This document shows, in pieces, positions 35,378 to 47,545 of a DNA stretch of 64,000 nucleotides (its first letter is position 1; each line of letters opens with the position of its first letter). This DNA is from Cavenderia fasciculata (Eukaryota; Evosea; Eumycetozoa; Acytosteliales; Cavenderiaceae). Both the position numbers and the translations under genes were made by a program. The notes beneath the pieces were generated by a model. That model worked only from the letters and a program-made list of their open reading frames with translations, was not told the DNA's origin and searched no databases. The stretch is taken from assembly GCF_000203815.1 (NCBI RefSeq), contig NW_004457729.1:2480674-2544673 (forward strand), written 5' to 3'.

Positions 35378-37268
35378 TTAGAAAAAGAAATTGTTTGCAT
35401 TATTGTTTGCGTTACCATTGGATGCAGGAACTGGATTATTAGTAAAGAAATTATTATTATTATTATTGAATTGATTTTGTTGTTGTTGTTGTTGATTAAA
35501 TGGCTGGAATTGATTGAATTGATTATTATTATTATTTTGTTGTTGATTATTGAATTGATTATTATTATTATTCTGTTGTTGATTGATTAAACCCGATGGA
35601 AAACCTCCACTAGCAGCCTTTGGTGGAGCACCACTTGATTGGAATTGATTGAAATGGTTATTTTGTTGTTGTTGTTGTGGTTGTTGATGTTGTTGATGTT
35701 GTTGATTTGAAACACCACCACTGAAAAAGTCATTACCACCAAAAGGATTATTTTGAGATGAAACCAATTGTTGGTTGTGATTACCAGAAGCAGTATTTGG
35801 AGGCATTGGAGAAGAGTTTGCAAAAGGATTTGACGAGACCTTGTTGCCAATGCTACCAGTATTGTTAAATGATTGTTGTTGTTGTTGAGGATTTACATTA
35901 AAGGTTGATTCAAATGGGTTAACCTTTGTTACACTTGCACTATTGCTAGTGGATCCAGGTCTGCCAACAGAGCCAGTTGGTGGTGATGCAGTTGGAACAA
36001 AATTGTTGGCAAATGTGTTTGGTGGTGTTGGATTTGAGGAAGAGTTGTTTCCAGAGAATGGTGAAAGGCCTGCAAATGCCCCAGAGTAATCTTTTTTCTC
36101 TGGTTGTTGTTGTTGTAATGGTTGTTGTTGTTGTTGGAATCCACCAAATGGATTACTTGATCCATAACTACCAGTATTTGCTGGTTTATTAATCCAAAAA
36201 TCTGGTCCTGGTTGTGGTTGTTGTTGTTGTTGAAATCCACCAAATGGATTTTGTTGTTGTTGTTGTGGTGATTGTTGGAATCCACCAAATGGATTCTGTT
36301 GTTGTTGTTGTTGAGGTAAATTAGAAGGAGTACCCCATTGATTTACATTATTATCCCATTGATTATTTCCTGTTGACCATTGATTATTTTGAGTATTATG
36401 ATCAACAAATGATTGTTGATTTGGTTGAATTGGTTGTTGTTGATTATTTAATGGTTGGAAAAAGTTTCCATTATTATTAAATTGATTATTTTGTTGTTGT
36501 TGTTGTTGTTGAGGTCTTGAAGGAGGAGCACTAAAAATATCATTCAATTCAAGTAATGAATTATTATTACTATTATTATTATTATTATTTCTTTGTTGTT
36601 GTTGTTGTTGTTGTGGACGATCAGTCCAAAGATTTGGTGGACTATTATTTCCATTTGTTGGTAATGTTGCAAAAGTACCATTGTTATTATTATTATTATT
36701 ATTATTACCATAGTTGATAGAATTTCTTTTATCCTTTTCAACAGTGATAGGAGGTATATCTCTTCCAAGGATATTAGAGAGTGGTTCGATACGAGGATGA
36801 TCATCAACCCATTGCTTTTTAGTGTACTTTAACTCGATGAATTGTTTAATACGAGCAGTATCACCCTCTTCAGGTTCTGGGAAATCTCTTGGTGACCATT
36901 TGCCCAACCAATGTTGCTTTGCTGCCTTGTTACCTCCATTTTGTAACTTTGTAATCTCTTCTGGTTTAAATGTACCCATTGATACTGATTTTACTCTTCT
37001 ACCTAAATGTGAACTAAAGAAAATAAAAGTAGTAAGAAAGAAAGAGAATATGAATGTTTAGTAAAGAGAGATATATATATTATATATCTATATCTTTTTT
37101 TATTTCTTTTTTTACATACTGAATACCAGAACAAGATTGACAAACAAAAGTACCTAAATCTAAACAAGCATATACAGGACCTTTAATAGGGCAATCCATA
37201 CATCTCATATTATCTGGTAACTTTAACAACTCTCTTATTATCTTTTCATTTCTATCTTGTGGTGCCAT
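35378..37268 (-). CDS. ArfGAP-domain protein with Asn/Gln-rich NPF-repeat tail (AGFG-like)
   Basis: Exons 37120-37268 and 35378-37013 (minus strand) give 594 residues. The ArfGAP zinc finger spans about residues 20-50 with CMDCP..FVCQSC, completed across the intron as GIHSHLGRRVKSVSMGTF. The finger arginine of ArfGAPs lies in this segment. The domain stimulates GTP hydrolysis by Arf. After about residue 150 the protein is Asn/Gln-rich with six NPF motifs (mostly NPFGG), ligands for EH-domain endocytic proteins. This is the layout of AGFG1/HRB and SMAP-like proteins in clathrin-dependent trafficking. The zinc finger lies at the very N-terminus, as in those families. Confidence 0.9.
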
Positions 37269-37883
37269 TATTACACAATTATTACTTTTTTTAATTTATC
37301 TATAGTATTATTACTTTGTCGTTTTAAAATTGGTTGGTTCTAGAAAGGGTTGACAGAACAATATAAAAAAATTAAACAAAAAATTAAAGCCACCCTTCTT
37401 TTTCCTTTTTTTTTTTTTTTTTTTTTTTGCGCAATGACTTGTGATGATGATCGATTCAGTTGTCCAAAAAAGGAAGGTCATTTATTTAGTTTTTTAAAAG
37501 TAGTATAAAGCAACCTATCTAGCTATGAGTGATATATAAGAACGATCGTTTGTTGTTTGTTGATATGGATTGTTTCGTTCTTCGTGTTTTACTCTTCTAT
37601 TATAATAATCGAGAGAGATATCTTTGTATTTTTTCAAAATGGATGGATATTTATTAGAGATATTAGAGATATTAGACCCATCGAACAACCAATCATTGTT
37701 TTGTAGACTCTAGCCAAAGCGATTTTTCTTGCCTCGATGGTTTTTTTTTTAAACCGACGAAATTATCAGAAATTGTAACCCCCACCTCAACACAATGTGA
37801 ACATCCACAAGATATAAATATATATCATATTTTATAAGCACACAAATCCCTTTCCAAAAAGAATAATTTAAATTAGATAGATA
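37269..37883. promoter_or_regulatory. divergent promoter region, ArfGAP / surface protein
   Basis: Upstream of both neighbours. Contains long T and A runs (T20 near 37410-37430) directly beside TTTTTTGCGCAATGAC, and an AGAGATATT repeat near 37650. No coding frame or RNA gene seen. Confidence 0.45.
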
Positions 37884-39158
37884 ATGACCAACTTTTTATT
37901 ACTTTTATCCATAACTCTTTGCATAGTTTCTGCACTATCGGTTCATGCCATTTCATGTCCATCAAATTCACAATGTGTCCAAGTAGGAGAACAATGGTAA
38001 GGTCTAGACCTTTTCACTAGTATTAAATCAAGATATCATTCTTATATATCTCCTTTCTTTTTTTTTTTTTATATCTTTTAGTAACAATTTATTAAAAATA
38101 TGTTCAAACTCTGATTGTAAATATTCAGGTGGTTCCACTTCTGGTAATTGTACAGCCTACATTCCAGAGAATGGTAGCTGTTTGCAGAATTATGATAGTC
38201 CATCTTGTTATCCAGGTCTTTCATGCTATGATAATAAATGTGTCCAATATGTATGTGTGATGATGATTAAATGGTTCATTAAATTTAACCTCAACTAATC
38301 ATTATTATTATTTAATTTTCTTTTTAGGGATTTATACAAAATGGTAAAGACTGTAATCAAACCTATCAATGTTCCAAAGGATTAACTTGTTCCAACAGTA
38401 CCAACAAATGTGTCTTAACCAATGATGTATGTGACAGTGAACTACTCAACTGTCCATTCGGTACATTCTGCAACACAACTGGTCCAACCAAAGTCTGTTA
38501 TCCTCAACTAGAGTTGAATGACGATTGTACAGTTTACCCAACCGCATGTCCATATGGATCGGTTTGCAGTGGAAACGACACTACAAAGACTTGCACTGCA
38601 CTCTATTCTCTTGGTCTAGGTGAAACCTGTAGCCCCAATCCAAATGACGCAACTGTATCTGCTTGTGATGCCTCTAAAGGTCTCTACTGTGAAATCAATA
38701 GTGCCCAGTATGGTTTCTGTACCAAGCTACCATCTCCATCCAATAGCTCACAATCATGCCAAGATGACAGTTATTGCAACTTTAACGAGATTTGTGAATG
38801 TTCCAACGGTTCACAAGGTAAATGTTCCATACTAGTCAATATCAATGCACAATGTGCCACTGACACCAAGTCCTACCATGACTGTTTGATTGGTAATCAA
38901 TGTGTACAAGTCAATAACTATCTAAACCTAAATTCTTGTGTAGCAAGCAAGTGTAGCAAAGAGTTTTGTGCTGTTAGAAATTCTTGTGAAAATTGGGATA
39001 TCGTTGATAGTCTCTCATGTCCATCACCTAATCCTATCAACAGTCTTGTTTGTTCCTCAAACAATTCATCCAGTTCAGGTGAACCATCATTATCTTCATC
39101 TTTATCATCTCCAATCATCTTAATTTCACTATTATCAATTATTTCAACTCTTTTTTAA
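37884..39158 (+). CDS. Cys-rich cell-surface protein, probably GPI-anchored
   Basis: Exons 37884-37996, 38082-38250 and 38328-39158 give 370 residues. A signal peptide (MTNFLLLLSITLCIVSALS) is followed by many spaced cysteines in repeated units (SCLQNYDSPSCYPGLSCYD, CNQTYQCSKGLTCS, CPYGSVCSG). These resemble the Paramecium surface antigen/Dickkopf-like repeats of dictyostelid surface proteins. Several N-glycosylation sites (NGT, NSS, NNS) lie along it. The Ser-rich segment before a hydrophobic C-terminal end (PIILISLLSIISTLF) without basic tail fits GPI attachment. A role in adhesion or the cell coat is inference. Confidence 0.8.
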
Positions 39159-39328
39159 TAAATAAATAAATAAATACGTTTGTCAAAGTGAAGAACTGTC
39201 TTGAGTATTTAAATTATTTAATATTAATTTTTCTCTCATCGCTATTTGGTTTTTTTTTTTTCGTTTTTTTATTATTTTTTTTGTATATATATATAAATTT
39301 ATTTATTTATCTATCTATTACTTTAATC

Positions 39329-40579
39329 ATGACAATAGGAGCAAATAGAAAACTTAAACAATGTGATCCATATTGTAAAAGAAAGGTAGTAGATGAAAAG
39401 GAAAAGAGAAAGGATAAACCATTCAAGTTGAAAAACGATGAAAAGGTACCAAGATCGTTGCGTATGGTGATGCAAGCGAGTCAATTGGTCAAAGAGATTG
39501 ATGAAAAGAAACAAAAGCGTGAAGAGCTCTATCAAGAAAACAAGGAAAAGAATCTACAACAAAACAATGGAGTCTCTGCAAAACAAATTAAAAAGCAAGA
39601 GATCAAGGCCAAGAAACAAAATCCACAAGATCAAGACGACAAACGACAAGTAGACAAAAAGAAACAACAAAAGACTGAAAAAAAGAATCAAAAGGTTGCA
39701 AAGAGTGTTGCTGGTTTGGATACTTCAGTGGCTGAAGCCAAGAAACAATCGGTCGAAGAGATGACTGATTTCTCAAAGCAACAAGAACAACTCGCTCACA
39801 TTCTCGGTTTCATGCCCAACCCAGAAGACAAGGGCGAGAACACCTCAAAACTCAACAGTATAAAGGACGTCAGTAACAAAAAGGCAGACATTCAACTAGA
39901 TACAAAGCGTCGTCCTGGTGAAAACCAAGAACAATACTTTCAACGTATGCGTAATCAAATCAACGAAAAGGAAAAGAAAATGACAAATCGTTATGCTAAA
40001 AACAAAGAGAATAGTAAATTAAAGAAATTAAAAAAGACTCTTAAAAAGAAAGGTCTTAGATTGGTTGATGATAGTAATAATATTAATCATGATGAAGATG
40101 ATGATGAAGATGAAGATGGAAAGGATGGAAAGGAAGGATCGGTGGAGAAAAAGGAAATGGGAGAATTGGATAAAAAGAGAAAACAACAACAATTAAAACA
40201 TAAAAATTCTAAAAAGGATTTTAATGAATTACAAGATAATATCAAGTTTGGTGAACAAGTTGATCGTCCTCCAACTCTTCCAGTTGTAAAGGATCTAAGT
40301 AAAAGAAAAGCTGCAAATGAAACCCAATCTTCAAAACGTAAATATTTATGGCAAGATGAAGGTGAAAAGAAACAAGAAGAAGAGACTGAAGAAGATTTGG
40401 AAGAAAAGAGATTACAACAACAAAGAGAAGTAGTAAAGAAACAGAAATTGGAACTTCTTAGAGGTCAAGTTATGCAAAATTATAAACAAAACAAATTGGT
40501 TAAAAAACAAAGAAATGCTATCAATCTTGCTCAAAGTGAAAATCCAAAATCTCGTGAACCAAGATCCTTCTATCTCTAA
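39329..40579 (+). CDS. CCDC137-like basic nuclear coiled-coil protein
   Basis: Single exon, 416 residues, starting MTIGANRKLKQCDPYCKRK; the frame is open further upstream but through A/T-rich leader. Highly charged (Lys/Glu). It has the landmarks of the CCDC137 family: VPRSLRMVMQASQLVKEI near the start, RRPGENQEQYFQRMRNQINE in the middle, and FGEQVDRPPTLPV followed by a basic C-terminus. Human CCDC137 is a chromosome- and nucleolus-associated protein. Basic clusters suggest nuclear or nucleolar location here too. The match is by motif order only, so the family is likely but not certain. Confidence 0.65.
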   Translation: MTIGANRKLKQCDPYCKRKVVDEKEKRKDKPFKLKNDEKVPRSLRMVMQASQLVKEIDEKKQKREELYQENKEKNLQQNNGVSAKQIKKQEIKAKKQNPQDQDDKRQVDKKKQQKTEKKNQKVAKSVAGLDTSVAEAKKQSVEEMTDFSKQQEQLAHILGFMPNPEDKGENTSKLNSIKDVSNKKADIQLDTKRRPGENQEQYFQRMRNQINEKEKKMTNRYAKNKENSKLKKLKKTLKKKGLRLVDDSNNINHDEDDDEDEDGKDGKEGSVEKKEMGELDKKRKQQQLKHKNSKKDFNELQDNIKFGEQVDRPPTLPVVKDLSKRKAANETQSSKRKYLWQDEGEKKQEEETEEDLEEKRLQQQREVVKKQKLELLRGQVMQNYKQNKLVKKQRNAINLAQSENPKSREPRSFYL

Positions 40580-40628
40580 AAAAATAAATAAATAATAGTT
40601 TTTTTATATATATCTTTAATTTATTTAA

Positions 40629-41888
40629 TTATGCAGATTCAATAAATCTTTGTCTTGGTTGTCTGTTACCAAAAATACAAATATTTGATGTTATTATATA
40701 AATGATTAATATACCAATAATACCCATTAATAAATAAATTAATAATTCTACCATTTTTGAATTTTTAAATGTTGGAGTAGTAGTAGTAGGTTTTGATTGA
40801 TTTGTTGTTGTTGGTATTCTATTATTATTATTTTTTGGTAATTTTGATGGTGATGGATAATTTGATGATGAAGATAAAGTATTATTATTACTACTAGTAT
40901 TATTTGGTTGAATATCAATAGATGAAATTATTGTTGGATTAATAGTTGGAATATTTGTTGGATTAATTATTGTTTTTGTTGTTGTTGTTGTTGTTGGTTT
41001 ATTATTATTATTATTAATATTAATATCTTTATCTTGATAGTTTAAAAAAGTAATATCAGAACAACTAAACCAAGAAGAATTACCACGATGCATTACAACA
41101 ACGAGTACAACATTTTGATCAGTTTTATAATGATAGGATGATGGAATTGTAACTGGAAATCTAACAATGATACCACCACCAATACAACCATCACTAGGTG
41201 AATCCAATCTATCATTTTCAAATGTATAGTTGTGTAGTGATAGTAAATGATCCATTGTTACTGGGTTGGTATTGGTTGATGATATACCAAGATGGTTAGT
41301 CTTACTAATATAAATATTCCAATTTACATTATTAAATGTTCCACGTGTATCCATACAATATTCCAATACAAAATTATGTTGTGATAATGATGTATCTATA
41401 TTATTATTTAATAATTTTGATTTATGAAAAGAATAGGAAGAATTTCTTAGAGTGATTGGGACAGTTGACCATTTGGCAATGAGATCCATTCCATGATAGT
41501 GTTGATTACCAGCCGAACAAATACCATCTCTTATATAGTCTAATGGAGTGGATGCATTTTCATCTTGTTTGGGTGACCACCAATACGAAGTATAATGTAT
41601 AAACTGTATCGATCCAAGTGCAAAGTCTGCCTGATCTTGAAATGCTACATGATGATAGGCATCTCGACATGCAGGATCCATCACAGTATTTGGTTCTCCT
41701 TCAAACTTGTTATTGTGTGAGAAATAACATAGTTGTTGTCTTGTTGGTGGGTATAAACTATATCCAACTGTTCCTATTGGTGATGTAGCTATAGTAGTAG
41801 TAGTAGTCGTAGACTTTGTTGTTTTAATGAACCAACAAATAAAAAATAAAATATAATAATAGAATAGTTTATTCATATGATGATTCAC
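40629..41888 (-). CDS. LPMO/chitin-binding type-4-like domain on a membrane anchor
   Basis: Single exon, 419 residues (a second Met at residue 5 could also start it). Signal peptide (LFYYYILFFICWFI), then a domain that follows the AA10/fusolin pattern: SLYPPTRQQLCYF, DGICSAGNQHYHGMDL, WNIYISK, IIVRFPVTIP, and VVVMHRGNSSWFSCSDITF. A Thr/Asn/Ser-rich stalk and one membrane helix (LLIYLLMGIIGILIIYII) with a short basic tail follow. Lytic polysaccharide monooxygenases cut chitin or cellulose with copper held by an N-terminal His and a second His. Here the position before GYS is Val, and the second position (LEYCMDTRG) also lacks His. It may be a non-catalytic binding protein. Homology is distant and inferred from motifs. 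Confidence 0.6.
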   Translation of the reverse strand: MNHHMNKLFYYYILFFICWFIKTTKSTTTTTTIATSPIGTVGYSLYPPTRQQLCYFSHNNKFEGEPNTVMDPACRDAYHHVAFQDQADFALGSIQFIHYTSYWWSPKQDENASTPLDYIRDGICSAGNQHYHGMDLIAKWSTVPITLRNSSYSFHKSKLLNNNIDTSLSQHNFVLEYCMDTRGTFNNVNWNIYISKTNHLGISSTNTNPVTMDHLLSLHNYTFENDRLDSPSDGCIGGGIIVRFPVTIPSSYHYKTDQNVVLVVVMHRGNSSWFSCSDITFLNYQDKDININNNNNKPTTTTTTKTIINPTNIPTINPTIISSIDIQPNNTSSNNNTLSSSSNYPSPSKLPKNNNNRIPTTTNQSKPTTTTPTFKNSKMVELLIYLLMGIIGILIIYIITSNICIFGNRQPRQRFIESA

Positions 41889-42168
41889 ATATCTATTATC
41901 TATTATCTATTATCTATATCTAATATATATATATATATATGAACAAATATTTAGTTGTAGATTGAGAGATATAAAAAAAGTGATGGGGGATTTTTTGCGT
42001 TGGTCCACGATTGCTTGATATTGTGCAATAAAATTTTTTTTTTGTTTGTTGTCGTTAAATTTTTGAATTTGGTAAGAGGGAAGTTGGTTTAATTAGTTGA
42101 TTCATTGCATATGTAGAAGTAGTGCAAAGATAGATAAAATATAGATATAATAGAGATATTAGAGAGAG

Positions 42169-44454
42169 ATGACACCAACATCAACAAATTACTTTGATTA
42201 TGATGAAAGTGATGATCATCACAATTATGATGAAAGTGATGATATACAAAAGATTAAAAATCTAACAACAAATACACAAAATACACAAAGAAATACTCAA
42301 GGTACACAAGGTACTCAAGGTACACAAAGATCACAACTTGAAATTAGACAAGAATATAAACATTTATTAGATAATTATAAAATTACTTCAAAAGGAGTAT
42401 GTTTTGATTATGATTATTATTATATTTTTTTTCTTATTATATATCTCTAATTCTTTTTCTATATATATAGGGACAAAAGAAATTATGGGATAAAGATAAT
42501 AAGATTATAGAGAATATGTGGATTTTACCAAGTTTGGTAGGAGAGGAGGATGAAACAAGAGATGGTTTTGTAATATCTACGGTCGTTGTAGATGAAGCAT
42601 CCAATATCTATGCAAAAAGAGTTGATGATCTTGGTAGATCATTGGACAAATTGACTCATACAATGGGAATGAGTTCAAAACAAGTTACAAGTGCCTATGA
42701 AGATGATAATTTTGAAGAGGTTGATGAAAATGGAGAGAAAAAGACGAGGAAGAAATGGAGTGATTCTGGGTTTGCAGCTTCTACCATTACAACTAGGGAA
42801 AAGGCAAATTTAGATAAACCATTTCAACCATTTACAGTCCCAATCAAAACTCAATATGTTGCAGTCAATTTCAAATTATTCTTTTCAAATGTTTTACCAG
42901 TAGATCAACACTATTCATTTAGTTTATTAAATCGATCAGATGATTTGGTTTTAACAGAAAATACTGATCCTTTGGAAGAAGAGGTTAAACCGAAAAAAAG
43001 AAAACAAAACGTACCAAGAACACAATGTTTTTCAAATTTTAGAAGAAGAATTAAAGCTGCTCTATCAAGAGAAACAACAGAACAATTATGTCCAACCATT
43101 TCACCAGAAAATATCAATGACTTTTTGGAAAATCATGAACAAGATTTGGAACAAACTGAAATAGTTCCAGTCATTCCAAGATTAGAAGATTTAGAAGTTG
43201 AAACTGATGAAGAAGAAGAAATCACTGGAATGTTGGAAAATGAAAATGAAAATGAAAATGAAAAAGAAGATGATGAAATGGAAGAAAATCCTATAAGGGA
43301 ACAAGAGAATTTGGATTTTACAGATCTTTTACAAGATGAAATACAATTTGGTTTAGATGAAAATGGTCAAACTAATATTCAACAAATGGAAGAAATTAGA
43401 GAAGATTCAGATAATGATCAAGATGCAACCATTGATTTAAAACATAGTTATTATGGAGAAGATCATGCTCCAGAGGAAAAGGAAAATTTAGATGATGAAT
43501 GGAAAGGTTTTGGAAATGAAGAAAATGAAATTGATCGTCATGTTGAATCAAGAAATTGGCAAAATATACCAAATCCTGCAATCAAAAATAATAATAATAG
43601 TTTGGAAAAGAAAAAATTATCACAAAAAGAAAAAGAATTCTTTTCTCTACCAAATCCCCTATTCCAAAAGAGTCCAAAAAAAATAATATCAATGCACAAG
43701 ATATGATAGAACCAGAACATGGTGATAAATCAAAATTACTCTGTGATAATACAATTCAAAATGATTATAAAGAATCTGATTTTTTTAATTTAAAAATTAG
43801 ATCAAATTTTTCAATTGATAAAAGAAAGCTTTTTGTATGTATAGATAAATAGAGAAATAGATAGATAGATATAATTTATTAATTAATTAAACTTTTTAAA
43901 TTTAGATTGAAAATATAGAAAATTTAAAAAAACAACAACAACAACAACAACAACAAGAAAATATTAATAATGATAATAATGATAATGATAATTTTGAAAA
44001 TAATGATAATAATTATCAAGATGGATTTGAGGATTCTTTTGAAGATTCATTTGAAGATTCATTTGAAGATTCAGAAACTTTTACTCAATCAACTACAACA
44101 ATAATGGGACAACAATCAAGTTCAATGTCATCATTAAATAGAAGAAGAAGAAGGTTTGAATTTAATAGTAAAGATTATGAAAGAAAACTTTTTATTCTTT
44201 TAAAAAAATCACCAGAGGCACGATTATCATTTGAAGAGGTTTTGGAATTGGAATTAAAATCTGAAACACTTGGAGTATCTGATTTAATGGCATGCAAGAG
44301 AAAAATTAGTATATCATTGTTCATGGTACTATTATTATCAAACAAAAATAATCTTCAATTAACTCAAACAAGTCTTGATGATTTTTCAATCATTTCAAAT
44401 GGTAAACTTGATCCACAACAAAATCAAACTTCGAGGTTTAAATTTGATAAATAA
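42169..44454 (+). CDS. condensin kleisin-like protein (CAP-H/CAP-H2 type)
   Basis: Exons 42169-42396, 42471-43834 and 43906-44454. The N-terminal part has YKHLLDNYKITSKG and EASNIYAKRVDDLGRSLDKL, close to the segment of condensin H subunits that binds the SMC neck. The middle is acidic. The C-terminal end (FEEVLELELKSETLGVSDLM, then FMVLLLSNKNNLQLTQ) has the winged-helix pattern that kleisins use to bind the other SMC head. FEDSFEDS repeats precede it. As printed, exon 2 stops at 43706, but adding one A to the A8 run at about 43676-43683 joins it to NINAQDMIEPEHGDK and a proper donor. Kleisins close the condensin ring for chromosome compaction. H versus H2 is not resolved; other kleisins are possible. 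Confidence 0.6.
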
Positions 44455-44525
44455 AATAAAATTTAATATTTTGTTTATATTATTATTATTTATTTAAATA
44501 TTTTGTTTTTTTTGGTTTCTATTTT

Positions 44526-46737
44526 TTAATCATCTTTATCAATTGCAGTAGTTGGAGAATCTTGAAGGGTAAGAGGTTTTGATAGGAGTTTATCAACGAT
44601 ATTACCAAACTTTGACCAAGAATCTGGTTCTGGGTTGGCATAGGGAGAAGTGTCATAGAGGGAGAGTTGACCGGTTGAATCACCAACAAGTAAACGCTTA
44701 CCATCGCCAGACCAAGAGAGACGATTGAGAGCATGTGAAGAGATCTTGTTTCGGACTATCGGTGCATCTGTTTCTTCGTTGAGATCCCAGAGACACATTT
44801 GTCCGTTACCATCACCAGTGACAAAGACTGATGGGTGGACTGGTGACCATCTAGCATCGTACACATAGTCGACATAGTCTTCAAATGAATAGACTGGTGC
44901 CTCGGTCTTGTTGGTCGACCATAGACGAGTGGTCCAATCGGTAGACGACGACAAGAACAAGTTACCAAAGTCAATTGACCCACGTGATGGATGGAAATCA
45001 ATAGAGGTAATGGGTCCGTGATGTCCCTTGTAACGATCAGATATACCAGTCTTGCTACCGTGTCTGTGTGCTTGATAGATACTACCATCTTCAGATCCAA
45101 CGAAAAAGGCATTCATTTCAGTCTCTTGGAATACAAGACTTGTAACAGCAATCGATGATGTTGCAGAAACCGTAGAGGAAGTATTGTTTTTGGCATTGAG
45201 GTCCAATGTTTCTACTGGTTGTGATAAATTGTCAAGATTCCATGAACATAACTTACCATCGGTCGATACTGAAATCAATGTATTGGCATTGGTAGATCCT
45301 ACAACAGACATGCTATACACTGGATGAGTATGTCCAACCGATGATAATGGTGTCCTCTGTACTGGTGTTGATTTTGATCTAGTATCCCATACTACTATTT
45401 GTCCTGAATATGTACCACCAACAATCAAAGTTGGATGAAATCTTGAAAAGAATGTTGTCATTACTGGTGACTAAAAAAAAATAAAAAAGAAATAAATTAA
45501 TACTATTATTTCTTATTATTTCTCTTTTCTTTTTTTACATACTTGACAATTAAAAACATATTCTGGTTTTTGATAGAAATTATTAACAGACCAAACTAAA
45601 ACAACTCCATCTGGATCATGTGAACCAGTTTCATTTGCAGAGTAGGATGTAACAACCAATTCTGGATGTTTTGGTGACCAATTAATATCTGTAACTGATC
45701 TATGTTTTGACCATCTTTCATCTACCAATGTTCCCATTAATTTTAATTCTTTTGATGATGATTTATCTCTAAAAAAAATAAAAAAAAAAGGTTAGAAACA
45801 ATATTGATAGAGAAGAGAGAGATATTGATTCATTTATATTTACTCATCATCAGTTTTGGTATAATCAACCAATATATCAATATTATCATCCAACATTAAA
45901 GCTCTTTCAATAACTTTTGATGATCTTGTAAAGAATGTTCTAAATGATTCAGATTCTAAAATCTCTTTTTTCTCTTGTTCATCCAATTCTAAAATGAAAA
46001 AAAAGAAGAAATCAATGATAAGTCATATGTTGTTCAAAGAATACATTTAATCTTCTTTTACATACCAATAACTTCTGGTTCTTTTGATACATTTGTTTCT
46101 TCAATAGCTTCATGACCTTCTGATGAATCGATACCAGTTGAACTTGAAGCAAGGGTTGGTGTTGTTTGTTGTTGTTGTTGTTGTAATTGTTGATATTTTG
46201 ATTTTGATTTGTTTGGTGTAGCGTTTACTTGTTGATCTTCATTTTCACCATTGAAATCAATATCTGGTGTTTGGGTTGCCTTTGTATAGGTTGGAATCTC
46301 ACGAGGTGGTATATCAAATTCAATGACCAAGTTTTGTATTGACAATGTTGGTTTATATTTATCTTGTTGTTGTATAGTTGATGGTGTAGCTGTAGTAGTA
46401 GAAGTACTGGTACTAGTGGCAGAAGTTGTTGGTGGTGAAGTTGGTGCAATGTTATTGATAGATTCTAATAGACTATCAAAGCTTTCAGCTGGTGGTGATG
46501 TTGCTCCAGCACCTGTTGATAGAGATGGTGAAGTTGCTTTGGTTGTTGAAAGTTTAGAGGTTTGTGCAATTTTCTAGAAAAAAAAGACAATATAGAGTAT
46601 AAGATTATGATACTGTGAACTCTGTTAGCAGATGATAGTTGATCATCACAACATACCTTTTCTTTATATTCAGCAATTCTCTTTTTCATATCATCCAACT
46701 CTTTCTTTCTTGCATTTTTTTGTGCTTCTGGATCCAT
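44526..46737 (-). CDS. dicA: cytoplasmic dynein intermediate chain
   Basis: Exons 46657-46737, 46066-46573, 45844-45988, 45543-45768 and 44526-45470 (minus strand) give 634 residues in frame. The N-terminal charged helix ([17 protein letters not shown]) is the site that binds dynactin p150 and NudE. The segment [11 protein letters not shown] contains the KxTQT motif for LC8 light chain. The C-terminal half is a WD40 propeller ([55 protein letters not shown]) that binds the dynein heavy chain. It links cargo adaptors to the motor. The Ser/Thr/Pro-rich region between is variable in the family. Confidence 0.96.
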
Positions 46738-47545
46738 GATTAAATCTTAATCACTCTTCTCTCTCTCTCTCTCTCTCTGTTCGTACAAAGAAACTAAAAA
46801 CTTATGATTACAACAAACAAAGATAGATAGGTGTACTTTGTTTGTCAATGAACTTCTTTGATTTTTTTATTTTTTTTTATTTTTTTTTCAAATAACACCT
46901 GTAATCATGGTTGTTGGTTCATTGTCAGAGCTCAAAGTTTGCGGATAGAAAGATACATACAGATAACTCTCTCAGGATTCTAATACAATCTCAATCATTT
47001 CAAGACCACATGGAATAATAATAATACCTTGCATATTCAATATTACACCTAAATACATGCACATTTTCTCCTTTTGGTCTACATGTTAGATAATCTCCTC
47101 CTCCTTTGCTGGAGCTGACGGTTGTTGTGATGACCAGTGAGAATAACATCTTCCAAATGTATATATAGATAGATATATATATATATTCCTTTTGTCATAT
47201 ATATTAATATTCACACCTTTCCCAAAAAAGAAATTCTTCTTTAGATCTGGAACCATTTAAATTGGAAAGTGTTGTACTCATTGATCATTATGACAAATGT
47301 GAGAGCCCGCCCCCCTTTTAAAGAGAGAGAGAGAGATCAACTATAAAAAGTAATAAATAAATACTGTACTTAATCCAAAATATTTGTACCAACAATCGAT
47401 TCTTTTGTATTTTTTGTTTTTAAAAAAAGGAGGGAAAATCTCTCAATCTGAGTGAGCGCCAACACAGTGTATAAGTTTGAACAAAAGATATCTTTATCTA
47501 GATGATTGTATTAGTATTAGTATTAGAGTTGTTGTTAGATTAATA
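46738..47545. promoter_or_regulatory. divergent promoter region, dicA / mcm5, with E2F-like site
   Basis: Between two divergent genes. Near the mcm5 side, AGCGCCAAC (47455-47463) reads GTTGGCGC on the other strand, a 7/8 match to the E2F site TTTSSCGC, about 83 nt before the mcm5 ATG. A GGGAAAA motif lies about 25 nt upstream of it. The rest is A/T-rich with CT and TA repeats. Confidence 0.5.
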
